Shown here: one piece after another, positions 36,528-44,755 of the stretch
How positions within the stretch are numbered: position 1 is the first letter of the stretch
How the letters are laid out: each line of letters opens with the position of its first letter
Assembly: GCA_964531455.1 (NCBI GenBank)
Contig: CAZHFZ010000008.1
Location: 1 to 64,000, forward strand
Direction: 5' to 3'
Length of the DNA: 64,000 bases
Source: Ga0077527 sp964531455
Lineage (GTDB): Bacteria > Pseudomonadota > Gammaproteobacteria > Burkholderiales > SG8-41
The notes under the pieces: model-generated
Seen by the model: only the letters and a program-made list of their open reading frames with translations
Told to the model about the DNA's origin: nothing
Databases searched by the model: none
Program-made: the position numbers and the translations under genes

Positions 36528-37376
36528 ATGAATAACAACCTGTATCGCAGGCGCCTAATGTCCAACCGCATCGGCATAACGCTGTCCATGCTGGCGATGG
36601 TCCTCGGCATTTCCGTGCTGCTGTGGATACTGTTCGTACTGTTCAAGAACGGATTCCAGGCACTGGACTGGAACATATTTTTCAAATCGACACCGGCGCC
36701 CGGTTCCGAGGGCGGCGGTCTGGCCAATGCCATCGTCGGCAGTCTGATGATGGTCGGCTTCGCGACTCTGGTGAGCACACCAATCGGCATTCTCGCCGGC
36801 ATCTACCTCGCCGAGTTCGGCGAAACCAGCAAGACGGCTGAAATCACCCGCTTCATGACCGACATCATGTTGAGCGCCCCGTCCATCGTGCTGGGCCTGT
36901 TCGTGTATGCGATTCTGGTCGCCCAGGTCAAACATTTCTCCGGCTGGGCTGGCACCATTGCGCTCGCGCTGATCGCCATTCCTGTGGTGCTGAGGACGAC
37001 TGAAAATATGCTGCGCCTGGTACCCGGCAGCCTGCGCGAGGCCGCCTTCGCTCTGGGTGCACCGCGCTGGAAAGTGACCACCATGGTCACCCTGCGCGCA
37101 GCCAAAAGCGGCGTTGTCACCGGTGTGCTTCTGGCATTGGCCCGGATCAGCGGCGAAACCGCACCGCTGCTCTTTACCGCGCTGAACAACCAGTTCTTCT
37201 CGCTTGACATGGGTGGCCCGATGGCCAACCTGCCGGTGGTGATTTTCCAGTTTGCACTGAGCCCCTACGACAACTGGGTACGCCTGGACTGGGGCGGTGC
37301 GCTGCTGATCACATTAACGGTACTGGTATTGAATATCCTGGCACGTGTGTTCTTCCGCGAGAAGGTATCAGCCTGA
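36528..37376 (+). CDS. pstA: PstA, phosphate ABC transporter permease
   Basis: A 282-residue partner of PstC with six hydrophobic helices. Family segments include LADFGETSK-like IYLAEFGETSKTAEI, DIMLSAPSIVLGLFVY, the coupling loop REAAFALGAPRWKVTTMVTL and ARISGETAPLLFTALNNQF. It lies between pstC and pstB on the same strand, with gaps of 28 and 50 bp. Confidence 0.97.
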   Translation: MNNNLYRRRLMSNRIGITLSMLAMVLGISVLLWILFVLFKNGFQALDWNIFFKSTPAPGSEGGGLANAIVGSLMMVGFATLVSTPIGILAGIYLAEFGETSKTAEITRFMTDIMLSAPSIVLGLFVYAILVAQVKHFSGWAGTIALALIAIPVVLRTTENMLRLVPGSLREAAFALGAPRWKVTTMVTLRAAKSGVVTGVLLALARISGETAPLLFTALNNQFFSLDMGGPMANLPVVIFQFALSPYDNWVRLDWGGALLITLTVLVLNILARVFFREKVSA

Positions 37377-37426
37377 CCGCGCCGGTTAACCGCAACCATC
37401 ACCAAATCCAGCCAAAAGAGCACGTC

Positions 37427-38206
37427 ATGAACAACACTCAAGAGCAAGAACCCAAGATCGCGATTCAGATCCGCAACATGAATTTTTTCTACGGAAAATT
37501 TCAGGGACTGAAGGACATCAACCTCGACATCGCCGAGCACAAGGTCACCGCGTTCATCGGCCCTTCTGGCTGCGGCAAGTCCACGCTGCTGCGTGCACTA
37601 AATCGCATGTACAGCCTGTATCCCGGGCAAAGGGCCGAAGGCGAAATTAATTTCTACGGTCAGAACATCCTCGAACCGAAGCAGGATCTGAACCTGCTGC
37701 GCGCCCGCATCGGCATGGTGTTTCAGAAACCGACGCCGTTCCCGATGTCGATCTACGACAACATCGCCTTCGGCGTACGTCTTTATGAAAACCTGTCCAA
37801 AGGTGAAATGGATGAACGGGTGCAATGGGCGCTGACCAAGACAGCGCTGTGGAATGAAGCCAAGGACAAGCTTAACCAGAGCGGCCTTGCACTCTCGGGG
37901 GGCCAGCAGCAGCGCCTTTGCATCGCGCGATCGGTCGCGGTCAAACCATCGGTGATCCTTCTGGATGAACCGACTTCCGCCCTTGATCCGATTTCCACTG
38001 CAAAAATCGAAGAGCTGGTGAGCGAACTCAAGTCCGAGTACACCGTGGCAATTGTGACCCACAACATGCAGCAGGCAGCACGGGTTTCCGATTTTACCGC
38101 CTACATGTATCTCGGCGAAATGATCGAATTCGGAAAAACCGACCAGATCTTCATCAAGCCGCAGAAACAGGCGACGGAAGACTACATCACCGGACGCTTC
38201 GGATAA
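37427..38206 (+). CDS. pstB: PstB, phosphate ABC transporter ATPase
   Basis: A 259-residue ABC ATPase powering PstSCA. Walker A is GPSGCGKSTLLRALN, the signature motif is LSGGQQQRLCIARSVAV, Walker B is VILLDEPTSALDP, and the switch His is in IVTHNMQQAARVSD. It is the last pst gene here: the next gene, glmM, converges with only nine bases between the stops. No phoU follows, although phoU usually ends this operon. Confidence 0.98.
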   Translation: MNNTQEQEPKIAIQIRNMNFFYGKFQGLKDINLDIAEHKVTAFIGPSGCGKSTLLRALNRMYSLYPGQRAEGEINFYGQNILEPKQDLNLLRARIGMVFQKPTPFPMSIYDNIAFGVRLYENLSKGEMDERVQWALTKTALWNEAKDKLNQSGLALSGGQQQRLCIARSVAVKPSVILLDEPTSALDPISTAKIEELVSELKSEYTVAIVTHNMQQAARVSDFTAYMYLGEMIEFGKTDQIFIKPQKQATEDYITGRFG

Positions 38207-38215
38207 GCGCTGAAT

Positions 38216-39565
38216 TCAGGCTGCTGCGCTTACTGCCTTTGCAATCGCAGCAGCACAGCGCGAAACGATTTGTTTCGACTTGCCTTCGACCATAACCCGG
38301 ATGACAGGCTCGGTACCGGACGGCCGCAGCAATACCCGGCCATCATTACCGAGGATTTTTTCTGCTGCTGAAACCGCCTTTTGCACCACTGCAGCGGCAA
38401 CAATATCGCGTGCCGAACCGCCGGCAAATCGCACATTCACCAGCACCTGCGGATACAGCTTGAAATCAACGGCCTGATCCAGTGTCTTGCCCGCTGCCAG
38501 CAGTGCCTGCATGACCTGAAGCGCGGACACGATAGCGTCACCTGTAGTGTGCTGATCCAGACAAATGATGTGGCCGGAATTTTCGCCACCGATCTGCCAG
38601 CCCCGCCCGTGCAACATCTCCAGTACATAACGGTCACCGACCTTGGCACGCGCGAAAGGAATCTTCTGTTTCGCCAGCGCCTGCGCCATGGCGAGGTTGG
38701 TCATCTGCGTCCCCACCACGCCACCGCGCAACGAGCGCGCGCTCTTGCGGTGCGCTGCAATAACGTAAAGCAGTTCATCGCCGTCGAAAATGCGACCCTT
38801 TGCGTCAGCCATGATCAGCCGGTCACCATCCCCGTCCAGCGCAACGCCGATGTCCGCCTTCGCACGTCTGACCGCACGCTGCAGTGATTCGGCGTGTGTC
38901 GCCCCCACACCTTTGTTGATATTAAAGCCATCCGGTTGAACACCAACTGTCACTACGTCAGCGCCAAGTTCGTGGAACACATGCGGCGCGATGTGGTAGC
39001 CGGCGCCATTCGCGCAGTCGACCGCAACGCGCAGGCCATGCAGATCCATCTTTGCAGGAAATGTGCTTTTGCAGAATTCGATGTAACGGCCGGCCGCGTC
39101 ATCCATGCGCCGCGCCTTGCCCAGCCCGGAAGAGGACTTGCACTTGAGCGGTTGATCAAGCGCCAACTCAATTGCAGACTCGGTCGCATCGGCCAGTTTG
39201 TTGCCGTCAGCTGAAAAGAACTTGATTCCATTGTCCTGGTAGGGGTTGTGCGAGGCACTGATGACAATGCCGGCAGATAGCCGAAGAGTTCGTGTCAGGT
39301 AGGCAACACCAGGTGTGGGCATCGGACCGACCAGAAGCACATCGACGCCGGCGGATGACAGCCCGGCCTCCAGCGCGGACTCGAGCATGTAACCCGAAAC
39401 GCGGGTGTCCTTGCCGATGAGTACGGTCGGACGACCGCTGCCAGTGGATTTACCGGCAAGCACCTTGCCCGCCGCATAACCCAGACGCATTACAAAATCC
39501 GGCGTAATGGGTGCATCACCCACCGTGCCGCGGACACCGTCAGTACCGAAATATTTCCTGCTCAT
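38216..39565 (-). CDS. glmM: Phosphoglucosamine mutase GlmM
   Basis: A 449-residue enzyme converting glucosamine-6-phosphate to glucosamine-1-phosphate for UDP-GlcNAc, the precursor of peptidoglycan, LPS and also PNAG made by the pga operon. The start KYFGTDGVRGTVG, the phosphoserine S105 in VISASHNPYQDNGIKFFS, the Mg loop LDGDGDRLI and the sugar-phosphate loop RPSGTEPVIRVM are all present. It is downstream of folP and ftsH on the minus strand and converges on pstB. Confidence 0.98.
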   Translation of the reverse strand: MSRKYFGTDGVRGTVGDAPITPDFVMRLGYAAGKVLAGKSTGSGRPTVLIGKDTRVSGYMLESALEAGLSSAGVDVLLVGPMPTPGVAYLTRTLRLSAGIVISASHNPYQDNGIKFFSADGNKLADATESAIELALDQPLKCKSSSGLGKARRMDDAAGRYIEFCKSTFPAKMDLHGLRVAVDCANGAGYHIAPHVFHELGADVVTVGVQPDGFNINKGVGATHAESLQRAVRRAKADIGVALDGDGDRLIMADAKGRIFDGDELLYVIAAHRKSARSLRGGVVGTQMTNLAMAQALAKQKIPFARAKVGDRYVLEMLHGRGWQIGGENSGHIICLDQHTTGDAIVSALQVMQALLAAGKTLDQAVDFKLYPQVLVNVRFAGGSARDIVAAAVVQKAVSAAEKILGNDGRVLLRPSGTEPVIRVMVEGKSKQIVSRCAAAIAKAVSAAA

Positions 39566-39777
39566 GGTTTATTTCCCGCCAAGATTCTTTTCAATACCCG
39601 ATCAATGGGTACGCCAGGAACGTCAAAAAAGGCTTGAAGAATAGCAGCAAATGCGGTGTGGAAAAACCGCACCATAACCCGTTCTGAGTTGCCTGGGCTT
39701 TACTGATAATTCCGGATTCTTGTTGTTTATGACGCTTTTGGCGTCATGGCGGCGAAAAAGCCGTGGCTTGCCTGTGA

Positions 39778-40599
39778 TTAATCCCTGACAGCATTCCACA
39801 CCGCCAGCGCATCACGCGTTGCGGCGACATCATGAACTCGCAGGATGGCCGCGCCGCGCTGGGCCGCAATCAAGGCCGCAGCCACGCTACCGAATACCCG
39901 CTCCCCGACTTCGCGACCGGTCAGCGCGCCGATCATCGATTTGCGCGACAGGCCGGCCAGAACCGGTACACCCGCAGCCTTGATCCGGTCCAGTTCCCGC
40001 AGCAACAACAGGTTATGTGCCAGCGTTTTTCCGAAACCAAAGCCGGGATCGATCACCAGCCGTGATCGCGCAATCCCGGCCGCTTCTGCAGCGACAATGC
40101 GCGCCCGCAGATAAGCATCCACCTCGGCCACCACATCGCAATACTGCGGTGCCTCCTGCATGGTCTGCGGCTGCCCCTGCTTGTGCATGATGCATACCGC
40201 GCAGTCGCTGCCCGACACGGCCTGCAGTGCGCCTTCAGCCTCGAAGCCATTGACATCATTGATCATTGCGGCGCCCGCCGCTGCAACCTCGCGCATCAGT
40301 TCCGGCTTCTGCGTATCCACAGAAAGGGGAATATTCGCGGGCAGCAGCGCTTCCAGTACCGGCAGTACGCGACGACGCTCCTCATCCAGACTGACCGCAG
40401 CAGCGCCCGGTCGCGTCGACTCGCCACCGATATCGAGAAAATCCGCGCCTTCATCAATCATCCGTCGCGCATGCTCCACTGCCGCATCGAGCCGCAGGTA
40501 ATGCCCGCCATCGGAAAAGGAGTCAGGCGTGACGTTTACCACCCCCATCAGCAGAGGTCGCACCAACTTCAGCCTGAACTTGCCGCATTGAAGAATCAT
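39778..40599 (-). CDS. folP: Dihydropteroate synthase FolP
   Basis: A 273-residue folate enzyme joining p-aminobenzoate to dihydropterin pyrophosphate, the target of sulfonamides. Motifs: MGVVNVTPDSFSDGG, DIGGESTRPGA, MINDVNGFEAEGAL and DPGFGFGKTLAHNL. I chose the ATG at 40599; a GTG at 40623 is in frame. It lies 67 bp downstream of ftsH on the same strand. The 212-bp gap to glmM contains a small hairpin (ATGACGC / GCGTCAT at 39730-39748) of unknown role. Confidence 0.97.
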   Translation of the reverse strand: MILQCGKFRLKLVRPLLMGVVNVTPDSFSDGGHYLRLDAAVEHARRMIDEGADFLDIGGESTRPGAAAVSLDEERRRVLPVLEALLPANIPLSVDTQKPELMREVAAAGAAMINDVNGFEAEGALQAVSGSDCAVCIMHKQGQPQTMQEAPQYCDVVAEVDAYLRARIVAAEAAGIARSRLVIDPGFGFGKTLAHNLLLLRELDRIKAAGVPVLAGLSRKSMIGALTGREVGERVFGSVAAALIAAQRGAAILRVHDVAATRDALAVWNAVRD

Positions 40600-40666
40600 C
40601 AGCCGGAAATGAAACGAGGGCACCGTGGCACCCTCGTTTCAGTCAACAGGTTGGAACGTTGCAGAA

Positions 40667-42556
40667 TTATGCTTCTGCAGCCGGGTTGCTGGTTGCGGAA
40701 GCCGTCGGCGTATTGTCTTTAGGCGGCTTCGGTACCGGGTTGGCCAGGGGCTTCGGCGGACGCGGCGGACGGCCGGCCATGATGTCGTCGATCTGCTCGG
40801 CATCAATGGTTTCCCAGTCGAGCAGCGCCTTGGCCATTACCTCAACCTTGTCGCGGTTGTCTTCGAGAATCTTGCGCGCCAGCCCGTACTGCTGATCAAG
40901 GAGGCGGCGGATTTCCGCATCGACCTTGCGCATGGTTTCCTCTGACATGTTCTTGTGCGTGGTCACCGAGCGGCCGAGGAACACTTCACCCTCGTTTTCG
41001 GCGTAAACCATCGTGCCGAGACTCTCGGTCATTCCCCAGCGGGTCACCATATTGCGCGCCATATCGGTCGCACGCTCGAAGTCATTGGAAGCGCCGGTCG
41101 TCATCTGCCCCATGAAAACTTCCTCGGCGATGCGCCCGCCGAAAAGCACGGCGATGTTCTGCAGAATCTGCTCACGATCAAGGCTGTAACGGTCTTCCGT
41201 CGGCAACTGCATGGTCACACCCAAGGCGCGGCCACGCGGAATGATGGTGACCTTGTGCACCGGATCAGTCCGGGTCAGCAGCTTCGCAACCACTGCATGG
41301 CCGGACTCGTGATACGCGGTGTTCTTGCGCTCATGTTCAGGCATGACCATCGAACGCCGCTCGGCGCCCATGATGATTTTGTCTTTCGCGCGCTCAAAAT
41401 CTTCCATATCGACAAGACGCTTGCTGCCGCGCGCGGCAAACAGTGCCGCCTCGTTGACCAGATTGGCCAGATCAGCGCCTGAGAATCCCGGCGTGCCCCG
41501 TGCCAATACATCGGCCTTGACATCCGGTGCGATCGGCACCTTGCGCATGTGCACCTGGAGAATCTGGTCGCGACCACGGATGTCCGGCAACGGCACCACA
41601 ACCTGACGGTCAAAACGACCCGGGCGCATCAGCGCCGGATCCAGCACGTCCGGACGGTTGGTTGCAGCGATGATGATGACGCCGGAGTTTGCTTCGAAAC
41701 CATCCATTTCGACCAGCAGCTGGTTCAGAGTCTGCTCACGCTCGTCATTACCGCCGCCGAGGCCGGCACCGCGCTGGCGACCGACCGCATCGATCTCGTC
41801 AATGAACACGATGCAAGGCGCGTGTTTCTTCGCATTCTCGAACATATCGCGAACGCGGGCCGCGCCCACGCCGACAAACATTTCGACAAAATCCGAACCG
41901 GAGATCGAGAAGAACGGCACTTTTGCCTCACCCGCAATCGCCCGTGCCAACAGGGTTTTGCCGGTACCGGGATTGCCGACCATCAACACGCCGCGCGGAA
42001 TGCGCCCGCCGAGCTTCTGGAACTTCGACGGGTCACGCAGGAATTCAACCAGTTCCGAAACTTCCTCTTTCGCTTCTTCGCAACCGGCGACATCCGCGAA
42101 AGTAACGGTGTTGTTGTTTTCGTCGAGCATCCGCGCGCGGCTCTTGCCGAACGAGAATGCGCCGCCGCGACCGCCGCCCTGCATCTGACGCATGAAGAAC
42201 ACCCAGACGCCGATCAGCAGAAGCATCGGGAACCAGGACACGAAGATGTTCATCAGCAAGGAAGGCTCTTCCTCCGGCTTCGCTTCCACAATGACACCGT
42301 TCTTCAACAGGTCGGTGACCATCCAGATATCGGAAGGAGAATAGGTGGTGAATTTTTCTCCAGTGGACTTGACGCCTTTGACGACGCGACCTTCGATCGT
42401 CACCTTGGCAATCTTGCCCTGCTTCACCTCGTCGATGAACTGGGAATACTCCATGGCCTTTTGCGTGGTCTGCCGCGTGTTGAACTGGTTGAACACTGTC
42501 ATCAGTACCAGCGCGATCACCAGCCAGATGGCCATATTTTTCATCAGATTGTTCAA
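40667..42556 (-). CDS. ftsH: ATP-dependent zinc metalloprotease FtsH
   Basis: A 629-residue membrane-anchored AAA+ protease that degrades misfolded membrane proteins and regulators such as sigma-32 and LpxC. Two transmembrane segments (residues 7-24 and about 102-122) flank a periplasmic domain. Walker A reads GNPGTGKT (residues 194-201), with Asn where Pro is more usual. Walker B is IVFIDEIDAVG, the second region of homology is RPGRFDRQVV, and the zinc motif HESGH is at 416-420. The C-terminal tail is Pro-rich. It lies downstream of rlmE, the usual proteobacterial pair. Confidence 0.98.
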   Translation of the reverse strand: MNNLMKNMAIWLVIALVLMTVFNQFNTRQTTQKAMEYSQFIDEVKQGKIAKVTIEGRVVKGVKSTGEKFTTYSPSDIWMVTDLLKNGVIVEAKPEEEPSLLMNIFVSWFPMLLLIGVWVFFMRQMQGGGRGGAFSFGKSRARMLDENNNTVTFADVAGCEEAKEEVSELVEFLRDPSKFQKLGGRIPRGVLMVGNPGTGKTLLARAIAGEAKVPFFSISGSDFVEMFVGVGAARVRDMFENAKKHAPCIVFIDEIDAVGRQRGAGLGGGNDEREQTLNQLLVEMDGFEANSGVIIIAATNRPDVLDPALMRPGRFDRQVVVPLPDIRGRDQILQVHMRKVPIAPDVKADVLARGTPGFSGADLANLVNEAALFAARGSKRLVDMEDFERAKDKIIMGAERRSMVMPEHERKNTAYHESGHAVVAKLLTRTDPVHKVTIIPRGRALGVTMQLPTEDRYSLDREQILQNIAVLFGGRIAEEVFMGQMTTGASNDFERATDMARNMVTRWGMTESLGTMVYAENEGEVFLGRSVTTHKNMSEETMRKVDAEIRRLLDQQYGLARKILEDNRDKVEVMAKALLDWETIDAEQIDDIMAGRPPRPPKPLANPVPKPPKDNTPTASATSNPAAEA

Positions 42557-42687
42557 AACCGCTCCTTGTGGCGCTTCAATTTTGCGCCTTGGTTTCGCGC
42601 CCCGTTTTAGGCCGGCGCACGCCCTAACTTGTTCAATTCTAAACGCTTTTACAATGCACCGCAGCAGGGCACAACAAACCGGCCTGG

Positions 42688-43314
42688 CTACGTTACTGCT
42701 TTAAGACCCTTGGCCACCAGATATACCTCATTGGAACGGCTGCGGGAGGCCTCGGGCTTGCGAATCACGACCTGGACAAAGCTGCGGCGTACGTCCGCAA
42801 CAAGTTGCTCAAACCCCGATCCCTGGAAAACTTTGACCAGGAAATTACCTTGAGGTTTCAAATGGTTGATCGCAAAATCGAGTGCCAACTCAGCCAATCC
42901 GATACTGCGTGCCTGGTCCACGCTCGCAACACCGCTCATATTGGGTGCCATATCGGAAAGCACAAGGTCCACAGGCCTTCCATCCAGAAATTTTTCAACC
43001 TCTGCCAACACCGAATCATCACCAAAGTCGCCCTGCACGAAGCGCACTGCCGGTATCGGAAGCATTTCGAGCAAATCCACACCGACCACCCGCCCCTCGG
43101 TACCGACCGCACGTCCGGCTACTTGGGACCACCCGCCGGGAGCCGAACCCAGATCAACGACAACCATGCCTGGTTTCAACAGATTGTCACGCTCCGCCAG
43201 CTGCTGCAGCTTGTAGGCAGCCCGCGAGCGCATTCCTTCGGCCTGCGCCTTGCGCACATAAGGGTCTGTGACATGCTCCTGCATCCAGGCCTTGCTGGTC
43301 TTGTTACGCGCCAT
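42688..43314 (-). CDS. rlmE: 23S rRNA (uridine2552-2'-O)-methyltransferase RlmE
   Basis: A 208-residue SAM-dependent methyltransferase (FtsJ/RrmJ) that modifies U2552 in the peptidyl-transferase region of 23S rRNA, usually heat-inducible. The SAM site is VVDLGSAPGGWSQVAG, followed by GVDLLEM, LVLSDMAPNMSG and the catalytic lysine in NFLVKVFQG. The first residues MARNKTSKAWMQEHVTDPYV are typical. It is upstream of ftsH and divergent from yhbY across 56 bp. Confidence 0.97.
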   Translation of the reverse strand: MARNKTSKAWMQEHVTDPYVRKAQAEGMRSRAAYKLQQLAERDNLLKPGMVVVDLGSAPGGWSQVAGRAVGTEGRVVGVDLLEMLPIPAVRFVQGDFGDDSVLAEVEKFLDGRPVDLVLSDMAPNMSGVASVDQARSIGLAELALDFAINHLKPQGNFLVKVFQGSGFEQLVADVRRSFVQVVIRKPEASRSRSNEVYLVAKGLKAVT

Positions 43315-43370
43315 GATCAGAACACCCGTGCACCGGCCGCACTTGCAGTGCGACCTGTTAAACTTCGCCC

Positions 43371-43748
43371 ATGATTACCCTTAATGCCGCTCAGCGCCGC
43401 GCACTTAAAGCCCGGGCACACCCTCTGCGCCCAGTTGTCATGATCAGTGATGCCGGACTGACGCCGTCGGTACTGAATGAAATCGATGTCAACCTGAAAA
43501 GTCATGAACTGATCAAGATCCGCGTGTTTGGAGACGACCGCGCTGCCCGAGCCACGTTGATCGACGACATCAGCACAAAGCTGGATGCCGCACTGGTGCA
43601 GCATATCGGAAAAATTCTGGTCATTTACCGGCCGCGTCCCGACGAGGATGCCGAAAGCGGCAACGCTTCCGCCGCGAAAAAGAAATCCGGAAGGTCGCGA
43701 GTCAATAAAGGGCCAAGACGCACCAAGCGCAGCTTCCAGATGGAGTAA
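43371..43748 (+). CDS. YhbY-family RNA-binding protein (CRM domain)
   Basis: A 125-residue protein with a single CRM domain, associated in E. coli (YhbY) with pre-50S ribosomal particles. The start LNAAQRRALKARAHPLRPVV and the loop VFGDDRAARATLIDDIS fit the family. The last 35 residues are basic and low-complexity (AKKKSGRSRVNKGPRRTKR), extending beyond E. coli YhbY and likely binding rRNA. It is divergent from rlmE, a common arrangement. Confidence 0.92.
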   Translation: MITLNAAQRRALKARAHPLRPVVMISDAGLTPSVLNEIDVNLKSHELIKIRVFGDDRAARATLIDDISTKLDAALVQHIGKILVIYRPRPDEDAESGNASAAKKKSGRSRVNKGPRRTKRSFQME

Positions 43749-43770
43749 GGGGAGTAAGGTCTCGCCGCAC

Positions 43771-43787
43771 ACCGCTCGTATAGCGGT
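43771..43787. terminator. Short hairpin between convergent yhbY and the DUF4149 gene
   Basis: ACCGCT / AGCGGT with a five-base loop, followed on the plus strand by TCTATTT. It is short, so a weak terminator at most. Confidence 0.4.
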
Positions 43788-43788
43788 T

Positions 43789-44247
43789 CTATTTCGAACG
43801 GCCGAGAAGCACAATCATTGCCGCACCCAGCAGACTCTGGATGACGTAGAGCACACTGGAGACGCCGTGCCAGGCTGAAAAACGGTCCCTCAGCACGGAT
43901 TCCATGACCTGCTTGGGGAAAGCCTCTTCCTTGAGTGCCGCCATGACTGGCTGAATACCGAATTCTCCGGCGCACACCAGAACCAGCATTAACAGCACAA
44001 TCCAGAACACTCCCTGCTTGAATGCGGAAGAGCCGTAGCGGACAACACGGAATACCAGAAGATAGACCGCACTGGCAATCCCGATCCATGCGATCAGCGA
44101 AAACAGCTTGCCTGCAATCAGGCCGGCGAGCGCACGGTCACCAAGACGTGAAAAAAGCACGGGGGCTACGACGTAGCCGATCGCCCACATGCCGCCGACC
44201 CACAGCGTCGCCACGATCGACTGCAGCGCCTCGGCAACCCGCCCCAT
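43789..44247 (-). CDS. DUF4149-family inner-membrane protein
   Basis: A 152-residue protein with four predicted membrane helices, at about 8-30, 45-65, 78-98 and 130-150. The N-terminal TLWVGGMWAIGYVVAPVLF with its Gly-Met-Trp and the HGVSSVLYVIQSLLG near the end fit the DUF4149 family, whose role is unknown. It overlaps the greA stop by one base, so the two are translationally linked. The same pair occurs in other betaproteobacteria. Confidence 0.85.
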   Translation of the reverse strand: MGRVAEALQSIVATLWVGGMWAIGYVVAPVLFSRLGDRALAGLIAGKLFSLIAWIGIASAVYLLVFRVVRYGSSAFKQGVFWIVLLMLVLVCAGEFGIQPVMAALKEEAFPKQVMESVLRDRFSAWHGVSSVLYVIQSLLGAAMIVLLGRSK

Positions 44248-44726
44248 CAGACGTATCGAATGTCGATGATTTCGTACTCCCGAACACCACCCGGGGCCTG
44301 CACCTCGGCGACATCGCCGGCGTATTTGCCAATCAGCGCACGCGCAATCGGCGAACTGATCGATATCTTGGACAACTTGATGTCAGCCTCGTCGTCGCCG
44401 ACGATCTGATAAGTCACCTTGCCGCCGGAAGTAATGTCTTCCAGCTCAACCGTTGCGCCAAATACGCAGCGTCCGTCAGTGTCAATGGTCGCAGGATCGA
44501 TGATCTGCGCATTAGAGATTTTCGATTCCACCTCGGCAATACGACCTTCGATGAAACTCTGCCGCTCTTTCGCCGCCGAATACTCTGCATTTTCGGACAA
44601 ATCGCCATGTGAACGAGCCTCCGCAATGGCGGCAATAATCGCCGGCCGCTGCACGGTTTTAAGCTCGTGTAATTCAGTACGCAGCAATTCCGCGCCGTGC
44701 ACTGTCAATGGTGTTTTTGCATTCAT
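44247..44726 (-). CDS. greA: Transcription elongation factor GreA
   Basis: A 159-residue factor that rescues backtracked RNA polymerase by stimulating cleavage of the nascent RNA. The N-terminal coiled coil holds the acidic tip DLSENAEYSAAKERQ, which reaches the polymerase active site. The C-terminal FKBP-like domain includes SPIARALIGKYAGDVAEVQAP. It is 29 bp downstream of carB on the same strand, part of a dapB-carA-carB-greA series. Confidence 0.98.
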   Translation of the reverse strand: MNAKTPLTVHGAELLRTELHELKTVQRPAIIAAIAEARSHGDLSENAEYSAAKERQSFIEGRIAEVESKISNAQIIDPATIDTDGRCVFGATVELEDITSGGKVTYQIVGDDEADIKLSKISISSPIARALIGKYAGDVAEVQAPGGVREYEIIDIRYV

Positions 44727-44755
44727 GGGTTTACCCTGGTTGTTTCAGGCAGATG

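Noticed and set aside
39730..39748. Hairpin ATGACGC/GCGTCAT as a terminator for folP
   Set aside because: No T-run follows on the minus strand and the stem is short; recorded only in the folP entry.
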